A stretch of DNA of 64,000 nucleotides from an uncultured Pseudomonas sp. (GTDB lineage Bacteria > Pseudomonadota > Gammaproteobacteria > Pseudomonadales > Pseudomonadaceae): contig NZ_CAMPHI010000001.1 in the NCBI RefSeq assembly GCF_946885955.1, positions 62,001 through 126,000 of the forward strand, in the 5' to 3' direction. Shown in pieces: positions 1 to 10,664 of the stretch. Below the pieces are notes generated by a model. That model did no database searches and was not told the origin of the DNA. It worked only from the letters and a program-made list of their open reading frames with translations. A program made the position numbers and the translations under genes. Every line of letters begins with the position of its first letter. Positions within the stretch are counted from its first letter, which is position 1.

Positions 1-1151
1 CTCGCCGGACCATGTTCAAGGGTGTTCACATCGACGCGATGGGCAATGCTGGCGATCGAGCCCGGCACATAGCTGGTGGCGCGCTTGATGTCGTATTTCT
101 TGCCCGGCAGCATCGGCTCCTCACTCATCCACACCAGCATGGCGTCGAAGCTGTCGCTGATCTGCGGGCGGCTATCGGCGTGCACCAGCATGTCGCCGCG
201 GGACACGTCGATCTCGTCTTCCAGGGTCAGGGTCACGGCCTGGCCCGGGCCAGCGTGCTCCAGCTCGCCTTCGAAGGTGACGATGGACTTGATCTTGCTG
301 CCCTTGCCCGACGGCAGGGCCACCACTTCGTCGCCCTTGCGCACGATGCCGCTGGCCAGGGTGCCGGCGAAACCGCGGAAGTTCAGGTTCGGACGGTTGA
401 CGTACTGCACCGGGAAGCGCAAATCGGTGAAGTTGCGATCACCAGCCACTTCCACGGTTTCGAGGATTTCCATCAGCGACTGGCCGTCGTACCAAGGCGA
501 ACGCTCGCTCTTGTTGACCACGTTATCGCCCTTGAGCGCCGACATCGGCACAAAGTGCAACGAACTCGGCTTGAGCGCGATACCTTCGGCGAACTTCAGG
601 TAATCGGCCTTGATCTGCTCGAACACGCCCTGATCGAAGTCCTTCAGGTCCATCTTGTTGATGGCCACGACTATGTGCTTGATCCCCAGCAGGCTGGCGA
701 TAAAGCTGTGGCGCTTGGTCTGCGTCTGCACGCCGTAACGGGCGTCGATCAGAATGATCGCCAGGTCGCAAGTGGAGGCGCCGGTCGCCATGTTGCGGGT
801 GTACTGCTCATGGCCGGGGGTGTCGGCGATGATGAACTTGCGCTTGGCGGTACTGAAGTAACGATAGGCCACATCGATGGTGATGCCCTGTTCGCGCTCG
901 GCCTGCAGGCCATCGACCAGCAGCGCCAGATCGACCTCTTCACCAGTGGTGCCGGACTTTTTCGAGTCGCGGGTGATGGCTTCCATATGATCTTCGTAGA
1001 TCATTTTGGAGTCATGGAGCAAACGCCCGATCAGCGTGCTCTTGCCGTCGTCGACGTTGCCGCAGGTGAGAAAGCGCAGCAGTTCTTTGCGTTCGTGCTG
1101 GGCCAGGTAAGCGAGGATGTCTTCGCTGATCAATTCGGACTGGTGCGACAT
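1..1151 (-). CDS. cysN: Sulfate adenylyltransferase subunit 1 (CysN, probably CysNC fusion), 3' part outside window
   Basis: GTPase subunit of ATP sulfurylase, which drives adenylation of sulfate to APS in the cytoplasm. About 383 residues are visible from the ATG at 1151. Seen: P-loop GNVDDGKS at residues 31-38, DTPGHEQY at 110-117 and NKMD at 165-168, the three main GTPase motifs of the EF-Tu-like family, followed by the start of the beta-barrel domains. The start follows the cysD stop by one base, so the pair is translated as one operon. In Pseudomonas the gene is normally fused to an APS kinase (cysNC); that part would lie beyond position 1, so the fusion is inferred and cannot be checked here. 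Confidence 0.95.
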   Translation of the reverse strand, partial: MSHQSELISEDILAYLAQHERKELLRFLTCGNVDDGKSTLIGRLLHDSKMIYEDHMEAITRDSKKSGTTGEEVDLALLVDGLQAEREQGITIDVAYRYFSTAKRKFIIADTPGHEQYTRNMATGASTCDLAIILIDARYGVQTQTKRHSFIASLLGIKHIVVAINKMDLKDFDQGVFEQIKADYLKFAEGIALKPSSLHFVPMSALKGDNVVNKSERSPWYDGQSLMEILETVEVAGDRNFTDLRFPVQYVNRPNLNFRGFAGTLASGIVRKGDEVVALPSGKGSKIKSIVTFEGELEHAGPGQAVTLTLEDEIDVSRGDMLVHADSRPQISDSFDAMLVWMSEEPMLPGKKYDIKRATSYVPGSIASIAHRVDVNTLEHGPA

Positions 1152-1152
1152 C

Positions 1153-2070
1153 TTAAAAATACCCCTGACGTTTTTTCTCTTCCATCGAACCGGCAGCATC
1201 GTGGTCGATGACACGCCCCTGACGCTCGGACGTTCGAGTCAGGAGCATTTCCTGAATGATGTCGGTCAGGCTGGTGGCCGTGGACTCCACCGCACCGGTC
1301 AGCGGGTAGCAGCCGAGCGTACGGAAACGCACCATCTTCTTGGTGATGCGCGCCTTCTCTTCATCCGAGAGGTGCTCGAGGATGCGATCGTCGTCGATCA
1401 TGATCAGGGTGCCGTTCTTCTCGATCACTTCACGCTCGGCGGCGAAGTACAGCGGCACGATCGGGATCTGCTCCAGATAGATGTATTGCCAGATATCCAG
1501 CTCGGTCCAGTTGGACAGCGGGAACACGCGGATCGACTCGCCCTTCTTGACCTTGCCGTTGTAGACGTTCCACAACTCGGGACGCTGATTCTTCGGGTCC
1601 CAGCGGTGCTTGCTGTCGCGGAAGGAGTAGACGCGCTCCTTGGCGCGGGACTTCTCCTCGTCGCGGCGGGCGCCACCGAAGGCCGCATCGAAACCGTATT
1701 TATCCAGGGCCTGCTTCAGGCCTTCGGTCTTCATCACGTCGGTGTGCTTGGCGCTACCGTAGGTGAAGGGGTTCATGTCCTGCGCCACGCCATCGGGGTT
1801 GATGTGGGTGATCAGGTCCAGGCCGTACTCGTTGACCATTTTCTCGCGGAAGCGGTACATCTCCTGAAACTTCCAGCGGGTGTCAACGTGCATCACCGGG
1901 AACGGCAGCTTGCCCGGAAAGAACGCCTTGCGTGCCAGGTGCAGCATCACGGCGGAGTCTTTACCGATGGAATAGAGCATTACCGGGTTGTCGAATTCGG
2001 CGGCCACTTCACGAATGATGTGGATACTTTCCGCCTCCAGCTGTTTCAGGTGGGTCAGTTTATCGAGCAT
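1153..2070 (-). CDS. cysD: Sulfate adenylyltransferase subunit 2 (CysD)
   Basis: Catalytic ATP sulfurylase subunit that forms adenosine 5'-phosphosulfate from ATP and sulfate, the first step of assimilatory sulfate reduction. The protein has 305 residues, the usual family length. Near the N-terminus it carries the PP-loop-type nucleotide site [10 protein letters not shown] (residues 34-43); the rest reads as CysD throughout, including [15 protein letters not shown]. It is the first gene of the cysD-cysN operon, with cysN starting one base after its stop. The 158 bp upstream contain a small dyad but no promoter I can defend. Confidence 0.97.
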   Translation of the reverse strand: MLDKLTHLKQLEAESIHIIREVAAEFDNPVMLYSIGKDSAVMLHLARKAFFPGKLPFPVMHVDTRWKFQEMYRFREKMVNEYGLDLITHINPDGVAQDMNPFTYGSAKHTDVMKTEGLKQALDKYGFDAAFGGARRDEEKSRAKERVYSFRDSKHRWDPKNQRPELWNVYNGKVKKGESIRVFPLSNWTELDIWQYIYLEQIPIVPLYFAAEREVIEKNGTLIMIDDDRILEHLSDEEKARITKKMVRFRTLGCYPLTGAVESTATSLTDIIQEMLLTRTSERQGRVIDHDAAGSMEEKKRQGYF

Positions 2071-2160
2071 GGCTACTCACGGTTTGCTGTGTAATTGGGC
2101 CGGCGGGCCGTGGACGAGCGCGCACTCTAGCACAGCACCCGCTTCTATTCAGGAGGCTAT

Positions 2161-2179
2161 CTAGACCGAAACGATCTAG
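2161..2179. other. Small dyad between the nif3-like gene and cysD
   Basis: CTAGACCG-AAA-CGATCTAG is an 8-bp inverted repeat with one mismatch. A related TATCTAGA string recurs at the nif3-like stop codon (about 2225-2232). It sits about 90-110 bp upstream of cysD. It has no T-tract, so a terminator is unlikely; a regulator site is possible but unsupported beyond symmetry. Confidence 0.3.
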
Positions 2180-2228
2180 CTTTATATCGGCCGAACACCA
2201 GGTTCCCGGCGCGCCCGGGTCGATATAT

Positions 2229-2987
2229 CTAGATTGGATTCGGGCAGTCGATAAACAGGTGTTCGAGGGCGAAGTGTCGCGCCAGATAATCGCCCAGCGC
2301 CCGCACGCCGTAGCGTTCGGTGGCGTGGTGGCCGGCGGCGATAAAACTGATGCCGTTTTCCCTGGCACTGTGGAACGTCTGCTCGGAAGCCTCGCCAGTC
2401 AGGTAGAGGTCAACCCCGGCGGCAATGGCCTGGTCGATATAGCCCTGACCGCCCCCCGTGCACCAACCGATACGTCGAATCATCTCGCCGCCATCGACCA
2501 CCAGCGGTTCGCGCCCCAGGACATCGCGCACCCGCCGGGCGAAATCGGCGGCGCTCATGGCTTCGCCAAGCGAGCCGACCAGACCGACGGTACGCGGATT
2601 ATCCGGTTCCAGCGGACCTTCGACGGTAATATCCAACTGCGCGGCCAGTTGCACGTTATTGCCCACCTCAGGGTGCAGATCGAGGGGAAGATGGTACGCC
2701 AACAGGCTGATATCGTTGGTCAGCAAGGTTTTCAGGCGCCGTTGCTTCATTCCGATGACACAGGGGTTCTCGCCCTTCCAGAAATAGCCATGGTGCACCA
2801 GCAGCACATCGGCCTCGGCCTCGACTGCGGCGTCGATCAGCGCCTGGCTGGCGGTTACCCCGCTGACGATCCGCCGTACCTGAGGCCGCCCCTCGACCTG
2901 CAGGCCGTTGGGGCAGTAGTCGGCGACTCGTGCGATGTCCAGGTAACGGTCGGCCTCTTCCTGCAAAGTTGTGAGGGCAATAGCCAT
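2229..2987 (-). CDS. Nif3-like dinuclear metal centre protein (YbgI family)
   Basis: A 252-residue Nif3/YbgI family protein, often annotated as GTP cyclohydrolase 1 type 2 homologue; the cellular substrate is not settled. Family members form hexameric toroids with a two-metal site. The expected ligands are visible: the HH pair in LLVHHGYFWKG (residues 65-66), D103/H105 in PLDLHPEVGN, and H220/H221 with E224 in AGHHATERYG. It starts with ATG at 2987 and is divergent from algW, 110 bp away. It reads toward cysD in the same direction but is separated from it by 158 bp. Confidence 0.9.
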   Translation of the reverse strand: MAIALTTLQEEADRYLDIARVADYCPNGLQVEGRPQVRRIVSGVTASQALIDAAVEAEADVLLVHHGYFWKGENPCVIGMKQRRLKTLLTNDISLLAYHLPLDLHPEVGNNVQLAAQLDITVEGPLEPDNPRTVGLVGSLGEAMSAADFARRVRDVLGREPLVVDGGEMIRRIGWCTGGGQGYIDQAIAAGVDLYLTGEASEQTFHSARENGISFIAAGHHATERYGVRALGDYLARHFALEHLFIDCPNPI

Positions 2988-3040
2988 TGTTATTCCTCAA
3001 ACGTTGGTACAGACCGCTGCTTTATTGCTACACGGCCTTC

Positions 3041-3046
3041 TATAAT
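3041..3046 (+). promoter_or_regulatory. Candidate -10 box for algW
   Basis: A perfect TATAAT lies 52 bp before the algW ATG in the divergent nif3-like/algW gap. No good -35 is present at 16-18 bp, so this is at best a weak or activator-assisted promoter. Confidence 0.35.
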
Positions 3047-3097
3047 GGCGCACCTTAAGGGCCCCACCCGGCCCTCGCAACCCTCAGGATTCGATTG

Positions 3098-4249
3098 ATG
3101 CTCAAGGCCCTGCGTTTTCTCGGCTGGCCCCTGCTGGTAGGCGTATTGCTCGCGTTGCTGGTCATCCAGTATTACCCACAATGGGTCGGTATGCCGGCCC
3201 ATGACGTGCAGCTGCGCCAGGCGCCAGCCTATCAGGGCAACCAGGAAGGCCCGGTGTCCTATGCCCGCGCCGTGGATACCGCCTCCCCCGCGGTGGCCAA
3301 CCTTTACAGCACCAAGTTCGCCAACAAACCTTCCCACCCGCTGTTCGAAGATCCGCAGTTCCGCAAGTTCTTCGGCGATAACCTGCCCAAGCAGCGGCGC
3401 ATGGAGTCCAGCCTCGGCTCGGCGGTGATCATGAGCTCGGAAGGCTACCTGCTGACCAACAACCATGTAGTCAGCGGTGCCGACCAGATCGTGGTGGCAC
3501 TCAAGGACGGCCGCGAAACCTTGGCGCGAATTATCGGCAGCGACCCGGAAACCGATCTCGCGGTGCTCAAGATCGACCTGGAAAACCTGCCGGCAATTAC
3601 CCTGGGCCGTTCGGACAACATCCGTATCGGCGACGTTACCCTGGCCATCGGCAACCCGTTCGGCGTCGGCCAGACGGTGACCATGGGCATCATCAGCGCC
3701 ACTGGGCGTAATCAGCTGGGCCTCAATACCTACGAGGATTTCATCCAGACCGATGCAGCGATCAACCCCGGCAATTCCGGCGGCGCCCTGATCGACGCCT
3801 ACGGCAACCTGGTCGGCATCAACACCGCGATTTTCTCCCGCTCCGGTGGTTCGCAAGGGATCGGCTTCGCCATCCCGGTCAAGCTGGCGCTGGAGGTCAT
3901 GCGTGCAATCATCGAGAACGGTCAGGTGATCCGGGGTTGGCTGGGCATCGAAGTACAACCGCTGACCCCGGAACTGGCGGAATCCTTTGGCCTGGAAGGC
4001 AATCCGGGGATCGTCGTCGCCGGCATCTACCGTGACGGCCCGGCGCAGAAGGCCGGCCTGCAACCAGGCGATCTGATCCTCAATATCGATGGCCAGCCCG
4101 CCGGCGACGGGCGCCGCTCGATGAACCAGGTGGCACAGGCCAAGCCGGGCGAGCGGGTCCATATCGAAATCATGCGTAACGGCAAGCGCATGGACCTGAC
4201 CGCGGAGATTGGCGTGCGACCGCCCGCCAACGACACCGAACGCAAATAG
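3098..4249 (+). CDS. algW: Periplasmic serine endoprotease AlgW (DegS family)
   Basis: Inner-membrane-anchored periplasmic protease. In Pseudomonas, AlgW senses C-terminal peptides of misfolded outer-membrane proteins and starts cleavage of the anti-sigma factor MucA, releasing AlgU. The 383-residue protein has one N-terminal membrane helix (about residues 8-25), a trypsin-like domain with catalytic H123 (NNHVVSG), D153 (PETDLAVLK) and S227 (NPGNSGGAL), and a single C-terminal PDZ domain (about 280-375). One PDZ and a membrane anchor favour the DegS/AlgW type over DegP. I chose ATG 3098 over an in-frame TTG at 3095 because AGGAT lies 7 bp upstream. A strong terminator follows the gene. Confidence 0.95.
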   Translation: MLKALRFLGWPLLVGVLLALLVIQYYPQWVGMPAHDVQLRQAPAYQGNQEGPVSYARAVDTASPAVANLYSTKFANKPSHPLFEDPQFRKFFGDNLPKQRRMESSLGSAVIMSSEGYLLTNNHVVSGADQIVVALKDGRETLARIIGSDPETDLAVLKIDLENLPAITLGRSDNIRIGDVTLAIGNPFGVGQTVTMGIISATGRNQLGLNTYEDFIQTDAAINPGNSGGALIDAYGNLVGINTAIFSRSGGSQGIGFAIPVKLALEVMRAIIENGQVIRGWLGIEVQPLTPELAESFGLEGNPGIVVAGIYRDGPAQKAGLQPGDLILNIDGQPAGDGRRSMNQVAQAKPGERVHIEIMRNGKRMDLTAEIGVRPPANDTERK

Positions 4250-4282
4250 CGCCGCACCCGGACGGGATTTCGTCCAGGCATA

Positions 4283-4319
4283 AAAAAGCCGCAGCCGGGC
4301 GATCCCGCTGCGGCTTTTT
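4283..4319. terminator. Bidirectional intrinsic terminator between algW and hisC
   Basis: AAAAAGCCGCAGC, an 11-base loop, then GCTGCGGCTTTTT: a perfect 13-base inverted repeat whose GC-rich core is flanked by A5 on one side and T5 on the other. It sits between the convergent algW (+) and hisC (-), so it can end transcription from both directions. Confidence 0.9.
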
Positions 4320-4329
4320 CAATGGCGCC

Positions 4330-5382
4330 CTACAGGTCCTGCAGCGCGTCCAGCAGTGCCTGATTCTGCTCCGGCGCGCCGATGCTGATGCGCAGGAACT
4401 GATCGATGCGCGCCTGCTTGAAATGCCGCACTATCACGCCCTGCTCGCGCAGGCCGGCAGCCAGGGTCGCGGCATCCTTGTGCGGGTGGCGGGCGAAGAC
4501 GAAGTTGGCGGCCGAAGGCAGTACCTCGAAGCCCAACGCCTGCAGACCGGCCACGACCGCTTCGCGGCTGTCGATGACCTGACGGCAGGTCTGCTCGAAA
4601 TAGGCGCGATCCTCGAATGCCGCGGCTGCCCCAGCAATCGCCAGGCGATCCAGCGGGTAGGAGTTGAAGCTGTTCTTGATCCGCTCCAGCGCCTCGATCA
4701 GGTCCGGGTGGCCGACGGCGAAACCGACCCGCAGGCCAGCCAGCGAGCGCGACTTGGACAGCGTCTGGCTGACCAGCAGATTCGGGTACCTATCCACCAG
4801 AGCGATGGCACTCTGGCCACCGAAGTCGATATAGGCCTCGTCCACCAGCACCACCGAATCCGGGTTGGCCGCCAGCAAGCGCTCGATGGCATCCAGCGCC
4901 AGCACGCAACCGGTCGGCGCGTTGGGGTTGGGGAAGACGATGCCGCCGTTGGGCCGCGCATAGTCTTCGACGCGAATCTGGAACTGCTCATCCAGCGCTA
5001 TCTGCTCGCAGGCAATGCCATACAGGCCGCAATACACCGGGTAGAAGCTGTAACTGATATCCGGGAACAGCAGCGGCTTGTCGTGCTGGAACAGACCGTG
5101 GAAGGCATGCGCCAGGACTTCGTCGGAGCCGTTGCCGACGAACACCTGGGCGGGCTGCACCCCATAGTAGTCGGCTACCGCCTGCTTGAGGCGCTCGCCA
5201 TTGGGATCCGGGTACAGGCGCAGGTTGTCGTTGAGCTCCGCCTGCATCGCGGCCAGCGCCTTGGGCGACGGACCATAGGGGTTTTCATTGGTATTGAGCT
5301 TGACCAGCTTGGCCAGCTTCGGCTGCTCACCCGGCACATAGGGCACCAGGTCTTTGACGAAGGGGCTCCAGAATTTGCTCAT
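4330..5382 (-). CDS. hisC: Histidinol-phosphate aminotransferase (HisC)
   Basis: PLP-dependent transaminase converting imidazole acetol phosphate and glutamate to histidinol phosphate. The protein has 350 residues from the ATG at 5382, chosen because GGAGAGAAGGG lies just upstream and [10 protein letters not shown] matches the family start; a longer in-frame reading to 5424 is not needed. Visible: [10 protein letters not shown] near the N-terminus, D181 and Y184 in [10 protein letters not shown], and the Schiff-base lysine K210 in [14 protein letters not shown]. It is last in the murA-hisG-hisD-hisC series; a REP half-element fills the hisD-hisC gap. Confidence 0.96.
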   Translation of the reverse strand: MSKFWSPFVKDLVPYVPGEQPKLAKLVKLNTNENPYGPSPKALAAMQAELNDNLRLYPDPNGERLKQAVADYYGVQPAQVFVGNGSDEVLAHAFHGLFQHDKPLLFPDISYSFYPVYCGLYGIACEQIALDEQFQIRVEDYARPNGGIVFPNPNAPTGCVLALDAIERLLAANPDSVVLVDEAYIDFGGQSAIALVDRYPNLLVSQTLSKSRSLAGLRVGFAVGHPDLIEALERIKNSFNSYPLDRLAIAGAAAAFEDRAYFEQTCRQVIDSREAVVAGLQALGFEVLPSAANFVFARHPHKDAATLAAGLREQGVIVRHFKQARIDQFLRISIGAPEQNQALLDALQDL

Positions 5383-5438
5383 CTGCCCTTCTCTCCTCGA
5401 AATGCGTGGGGTACGTCGGCGCACCCAGGGTAATCAGA

Positions 5439-5460
5439 AGGTGCGCGCGGCGCACCCTAC
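5439..5460. repeat. REP-like palindrome, family A, in the hisD-hisC gap
   Basis: AGGTGCGCGCGGCGCACCCTAC ends one base before the hisD stop. Read on the minus strand it begins GTAG and folds as a GGTGCGC/GCGCACC hairpin. A degenerate partner may lie at 5405-5427. The same unit occurs at 19702-19724 and 56848-56870. Confidence 0.8.
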
Positions 5461-5461
5461 C

Positions 5462-6769
5462 TCATTTGATGCGGTATTCGGCGCTTTGTGCGTGGGCGGT
5501 CAGCGACTCGCCGCGGGCCAGCACCGATGCGGTCTTGCCCAGTTCGGAGGCACCCGCGGCCGAGCAATGGATGATCGACGAGCGCTTCTGGAAGTCGTAA
5601 ACACCCAGCGGCGAGGAATAGCGCGCGGTACCGGACGTCGGCAATACGTGGTTCGGCCCAGCGCAATAGTCGCCCAAGGCCTCGGCGGTGTAACGGCCCA
5701 TAAAGATCGCCCCGGCATGACGAATCTGCGGCAAATATTGCTCGGGGTTTTCCACCGAAAGCTCCAGGTGTTCCGGCGCGATACGGTTGGCCACCTCGAT
5801 GGCCTGCGCCATATCGGCGACCTGGATCAGCGCGCCACGGGCTTCGAGGGACGCACGAATGATTTCGGCGCGCTCCATGGTCGGCAGCAATCTGGCGATG
5901 CTAGCGGCGACGCGATCGAGAAACGCAGCATCCGGGCTGAGCAGAATCGACTGGGCATCCTCGTCGTGCTCGGCCTGGGAGAACAGGTCCATGGCGATCC
6001 AGTCCGGGTCGGTCTGGCCGTCGCACACCACCAGGATTTCCGAGGGTCCGGCGATCATGTCGATGCCGACCTTGCCGAACACATGGCGCTTGGCGGTGGC
6101 GACATAGATGTTGCCGGGGCCGACGATCTTGTCCACCGGCGGCACGCTTTCTGTGCCATAGGCCAGCGCCGCGACGGCCTGGGCGCCGCCGATGGTGAAC
6201 ACCCGGTCGACTCCGGAGATGCAGGCGGCGGCCAGCACCAGCTCGTTGAGCTCGCCGCGCGGGGTCGGCACCACCATCACCACTTCCGGCACCCCAGCAA
6301 CCTTGGCCGGAATCGCGTTCATCAACACCGAGGATGGATAAGACGCCTTACCGCCAGGCACGTAGAGACCGGCGCGATCCAGCGGCGTGACCTTCTGCCC
6401 GAGCACCGTGCCATCGGCCTCGGTGTAGCTCCAGGAGTCCTGCTTCTGCTTTTCGTGGTAGCTGCGCACGCGCTCGGCGGCGATTTCCAGCGCCTCGCGC
6501 TGCTCCGCGGTAATGCGGCTCAGGGCCAATTCCAGGCGTTCGCGCGGCAGGATCAGGTCGGCCATGCCGGCAACTTCCAGACCGTCGAACTTCTGGGTGA
6601 ACTCAACCAGGGCGGCATCGCCGCGCTCGCGCACGGCCTTGATGATGTCCAGCACGCGCTGGTTGACCGCATCGTCCGAGACGCTTTCCCAGCTCAGCAG
6701 ATGATCCAGATGACGAGCGAAATCCTGGTCAGCGGCATTGAGTCGGCGGATGGCGATAGGTGCGGTCAT
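5462..6769 (-). CDS. hisD: Histidinol dehydrogenase (HisD)
   Basis: Zinc- and NAD-dependent enzyme oxidising L-histidinol to histidine in two steps. It has 435 residues from the ATG at 6769 ([10 protein letters not shown]), the normal length; an in-frame extension to 6865 has no family support. Visible: the dinucleotide region [12 protein letters not shown], the zinc ligand segment [11 protein letters not shown] (Q265, H268) and the catalytic pair E333-H334 in RIAPEHLEL. It lies between hisG (123 bp upstream) and hisC (79 bp downstream), all on the minus strand. Confidence 0.97.
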   Translation of the reverse strand: MTAPIAIRRLNAADQDFARHLDHLLSWESVSDDAVNQRVLDIIKAVRERGDAALVEFTQKFDGLEVAGMADLILPRERLELALSRITAEQREALEIAAERVRSYHEKQKQDSWSYTEADGTVLGQKVTPLDRAGLYVPGGKASYPSSVLMNAIPAKVAGVPEVVMVVPTPRGELNELVLAAACISGVDRVFTIGGAQAVAALAYGTESVPPVDKIVGPGNIYVATAKRHVFGKVGIDMIAGPSEILVVCDGQTDPDWIAMDLFSQAEHDEDAQSILLSPDAAFLDRVAASIARLLPTMERAEIIRASLEARGALIQVADMAQAIEVANRIAPEHLELSVENPEQYLPQIRHAGAIFMGRYTAEALGDYCAGPNHVLPTSGTARYSSPLGVYDFQKRSSIIHCSAAGASELGKTASVLARGESLTAHAQSAEYRIK

Positions 6770-6892
6770 AGCGGGCCTCGTAATTGGCAAATGCTCAGGC
6801 GCCCGTAGAGTACCAGCCGCTCCGCGCGGGCACCTGAGAATTCTGGCTATGACACGGATAGGCATGCGCGACCTATTGCCGCGCGGAAGGTC

Positions 6893-7528
6893 TTAGCTGG
6901 GATGTCGCGACTCGACCGCTTCGCGCAGGGTCTCGATCAGCGCCTGAATGCGCGCGTGCTGCATCTTCATCGACGCCTTGTTGACGATCAGCCGTGAGCT
7001 GATGTGGGCGATCAGCTCCTGAGCTTCAAGACCGTTGGCGCGCAGGGTGTTGCCGGTGTCGACCACGTCGATGATCTTGTCGGACAAGCCCACCAGCGGC
7101 CCCAGTTCCATCGAGCCGTAGAGCTTGATGATGTCGACCTGGCGACCCTGCTCGGCGTAATAGCGCTTGGCTACGTTGACGAACTTGGTGGCCACACGCA
7201 GCCGGCCCTTGGGCTCGGGAGCACCGACCGCACCGGCGGTCATCAGCTTGCAGCGGGCGATACGCAGATCCAGCGGCTCGTACAAACCCTGGCCGCCGTA
7301 CTCCATCAACACATCCTTGCCGGCCACGCCGAGATCGGCGGCGCCGTGCTCGACATAGGTCGGCACATCGGTGGCGCGGACGATCAGCAGGCGCACATCG
7401 TCCAGGGTGGTCGGAATGATCAGCTTGCGGCTTTTATCCGGGTTTTCGGTCGGCTCGATACCCGCCGCCGCGAGCAGCGGCAGGGTGTCGTCGAGAATCC
7501 GGCCTTTGGAAAGCGCGATAGTCAGCAT
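6893..7528 (-). CDS. hisG: ATP phosphoribosyltransferase, short form (HisG)
   Basis: Commits ATP and PRPP to histidine synthesis. The 211-residue length marks the short HisG form, which lacks the C-terminal ACT-like regulatory domain and needs the HisRS-like partner HisZ; hisZ is not in this window. The PRPP-binding stretch [11 protein letters not shown] is at residues 157-167. The ATG at 7528 ([10 protein letters not shown]) was chosen over an in-frame codon at 7600 because the longer version would overlap murA by 68 bp and add non-family residues. It starts 4 bp after the murA stop, so the two are co-translated. Confidence 0.96.
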   Translation of the reverse strand: MLTIALSKGRILDDTLPLLAAAGIEPTENPDKSRKLIIPTTLDDVRLLIVRATDVPTYVEHGAADLGVAGKDVLMEYGGQGLYEPLDLRIARCKLMTAGAVGAPEPKGRLRVATKFVNVAKRYYAEQGRQVDIIKLYGSMELGPLVGLSDKIIDVVDTGNTLRANGLEAQELIAHISSRLIVNKASMKMQHARIQALIETLREAVESRHPS

Positions 7529-7532
7529 GGTA

Positions 7533-8810
<1,278 letters not shown>

Positions 8811-9050
8811 TTAGGAGCGCGCAGCCCAATCGGCACGGCTGAAGAATTTCATGCTCACGGCATGGATGCTGCCATCGGCGATCCAGGCGTTCAGGTGGGC
8901 GTAAATCTGCTGCTGGCGCTTGACCGGGCTGAGACCGGCCAGTTCGTCACTGATGAGGCTCAATTGAAAGTTGCAGCCTTCGCCTTCAACTTCTACCTGG
9001 GTGTTCGGCAATTTAGCCTCCAGGAGGCTTTTTACTTCTAAGGCCTGCAT
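8811..9050 (-). CDS. ibaG: BolA family protein (IbaG/YrbA type)
   Basis: A 79-residue BolA-fold protein. BolA proteins work with monothiol glutaredoxins in Fe-S cluster handling; the version next to mla and murA is IbaG/YrbA, linked to acid stress in E. coli. Visible: C26 in GEGCNFQL and the conserved tail IHAVSMKFFSRADW containing the family histidine. The ATG at 9050 (MQALEVKS) is favoured by family length; an in-frame start at 9098 would add 16 unrelated residues. It may start its own transcript, as 188 bp separate it from mlaB. Confidence 0.88.
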   Translation of the reverse strand: MQALEVKSLLEAKLPNTQVEVEGEGCNFQLSLISDELAGLSPVKRQQQIYAHLNAWIADGSIHAVSMKFFSRADWAARS

Positions 9051-9152
9051 GCTCAACCTCGGATCAATGCATGGATTAACGACAGCAGAGCGGGGCAACC
9101 TGTCGGAATGTTAGTCGGCCTAAGCGGATCAGCCTAACCGGCTTCCGCGGCC

Positions 9153-9186
9153 TGCGGGGCGAGCATCATACAAAAAAAGCCCCGCA
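9153..9186. terminator. Hairpin with A/T-rich loop in the mlaB-ibaG gap (possible terminator)
   Basis: TGCGGGGC (9153-9160) and GCCCCGCA (9179-9186) form a perfect 8-bp inverted repeat. The 18-base loop holds a run of seven A (T on the minus strand). The T-run is in the loop and not after the stem, so this is not a standard intrinsic terminator for mlaB. Confidence 0.35.
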
Positions 9187-9238
9187 CCTGCGAACCCCGC
9201 ATGGTGATAGGCCGACCAAGCACGGCGAGCGCAAGGGC

Positions 9239-9547
9239 TCAGGACTCGAGCGGCAGCAGCTCGAGCAGCTCGCAGACGCCAGCGATGCCGCGCATATCCT
9301 CGGGCAGATTCTTTACCGTCAGGGTTTTACCCGCGGCACTCGCGTCACGCATAAACGCCAACAACAGTGCCAGACCGACGCTACTGGATTTCTTCACGCC
9401 CTCACAATCGACCGTGCAGACCGAGGCCTGACTGGCGCCGATCAGGTGCGCGCCCTGCTCACGCAACTCCGGACCGCTCAGGTAATCGAGCACGCCGAGT
9501 AACTGGAAAGCACCCGGCGCCTGCTCGACGATACTCGCCCGACTCAC
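9239..9547 (-). CDS. mlaB: STAS-domain protein MlaB
   Basis: Small cytoplasmic STAS protein (102 residues) that binds the ATPase MlaF and is needed for activity of the Mla phospholipid transporter. The STAS core is recognisable: VCTVDCEGVKKSSSVGLALLLAFMR. Its ATG overlaps the mlaC stop by 4 bases (ATGA), which shows translational coupling. It is the last gene of mlaFEDCB. Confidence 0.88.
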   Translation of the reverse strand: MSRASIVEQAPGAFQLLGVLDYLSGPELREQGAHLIGASQASVCTVDCEGVKKSSSVGLALLLAFMRDASAAGKTLTVKNLPEDMRGIAGVCELLELLPLES

Positions 9548-10176
9548 GACTCGCCCTTGGTTTCGCGGGCCTTGGCCACGGTTTCCGCCCAGGTGGCGAT
9601 AACCTTGTCCAGATCGTTGCTGTGGTTTTGCATGGACTGCGCGAACTGGTCGCGGAACAGCTTGCCGACATTGATGCCATTGATGATCACATTGCGCATC
9701 TTCCAGGTGCCGCCGTCGTTGACCATGGTGTAGGACAGCGGATAGACGACGCCCTTGCCATCGGTGATTTCCATATTGACCGCGGCACGCTTCGGATCCT
9801 GAGCACCGCTGGCCGGCAGCACGCGGATGTCCTGATTGTTGTATTCGAGCAAGGCATTACCGTAGAACTGCATCAGGCTACGCTTGAAGTTTTCCTGAAA
9901 GCGCTCCATCTGCTCCGGCGTGGCCTGGCGCGAATAGCGCACCGTCATGACGCCGCGGGAAATACCGTCGACATCCACCACGGGGCCGAGAATATCGTTC
10001 AACGCTTGATAAAAAGCCCCCGGGTCGCTGCGATAGCGCTCTTTATTGGCTTTCAAATCCGCCAGCAGCGCGTCGGTGGTTTGTTGCACGACCTCATGGG
10101 CCGCCGGGGCGGCGACGGCCAGCAACGGCAGTGCGGCCAGCAGCACCAATAAACTGTTACGCAGCGATTTAATCAT
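9544..10176 (-). CDS. mlaC: Phospholipid-binding periplasmic protein MlaC
   Basis: Periplasmic shuttle that carries phospholipid between the outer-membrane Mla complex and the inner-membrane MlaFEDB complex. About 210 residues with an N-terminal Sec signal peptide (MIKSLRNSLLVLLAALPLLAVAAPA region). The Ttg2D/MlaC domain includes GVMTVRYSRQATPEQ and FRDQFAQSM. I prefer ATG 10176 (GAGG 9 bp upstream) to the ATG at 10194 that overlaps the mlaD stop; either is possible. Confidence 0.92.
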   Translation of the reverse strand: MIKSLRNSLLVLLAALPLLAVAAPAAHEVVQQTTDALLADLKANKERYRSDPGAFYQALNDILGPVVDVDGISRGVMTVRYSRQATPEQMERFQENFKRSLMQFYGNALLEYNNQDIRVLPASGAQDPKRAAVNMEITDGKGVVYPLSYTMVNDGGTWKMRNVIINGINVGKLFRDQFAQSMQNHSNDLDKVIATWAETVAKARETKGES

Positions 10177-10190
10177 TGTCCGCATCCTCA

Positions 10191-10664
10191 TCATTTGGCC
10201 TGGTCTTTATTGACCGAATTGAGCAGGAATTTACCGATCAGATCTTCCAGCACCAGCGACGACTGGGTGTCGTAGATGGTACCGCCATCTTCGAGCACCT
10301 CCTCCTCGCCGCCAACACTGATGCCGATGTACTTCTCGCCGAGCAGCCCGGCGGTAAGCACCGAGGCGGTGGAATCGAGCGGCAGGTTGTTCACGTCCTT
10401 GTCGAGCGCCATGGTCACGCGACCGGTGTAGCTGTCGCGATCCAGATCAATCGCCGTCACCTTGCCGATGGTCACGCCGGCCATGGTTACCTTGGCCCTG
10501 ACGGTCAGACCGGCAATGTTGTCGAAATGAGCATAAACCTTATAGGTGCCATCGCTGTCGCCCATCGTCAGGCCGCTGACACGCAGCGCCAACAGCAACA
10601 GGGCCAGCAACCCTGCCAGCAGGAACAGGCCGACACCAACTTCCAGGGTGCGGTTTTGCATCAT
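10191..10664 (-). CDS. mlaD: MCE-domain phospholipid transporter subunit MlaD
   Basis: Inner-membrane-anchored MCE protein, which forms the periplasmic hexameric ring of the Mla transporter. It has 157 residues: one N-terminal membrane helix (about 10-28, GLFLLAGLLALLLLALRVSG) followed by the MCE domain with GLTVRAKVTMAGVTIGKV and a LLGEKYIGIS segment. It overlaps the mlaE stop by one base. Confidence 0.95.
   Translation of the reverse strand: MMQNRTLEVGVGLFLLAGLLALLLLALRVSGLTMGDSDGTYKVYAHFDNIAGLTVRAKVTMAGVTIGKVTAIDLDRDSYTGRVTMALDKDVNNLPLDSTASVLTAGLLGEKYIGISVGGEEEVLEDGGTIYDTQSSLVLEDLIGKFLLNSVNKDQAK

Noticed and set aside
12..1211. 399-codon open frame on the plus strand
   Set aside because: Antisense to cysN, whose GTPase motifs read clearly on the minus strand.
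5354..6808. 484-codon open frame on the plus strand
   Set aside because: Antisense to hisD, whose zinc and catalytic motifs are intact.
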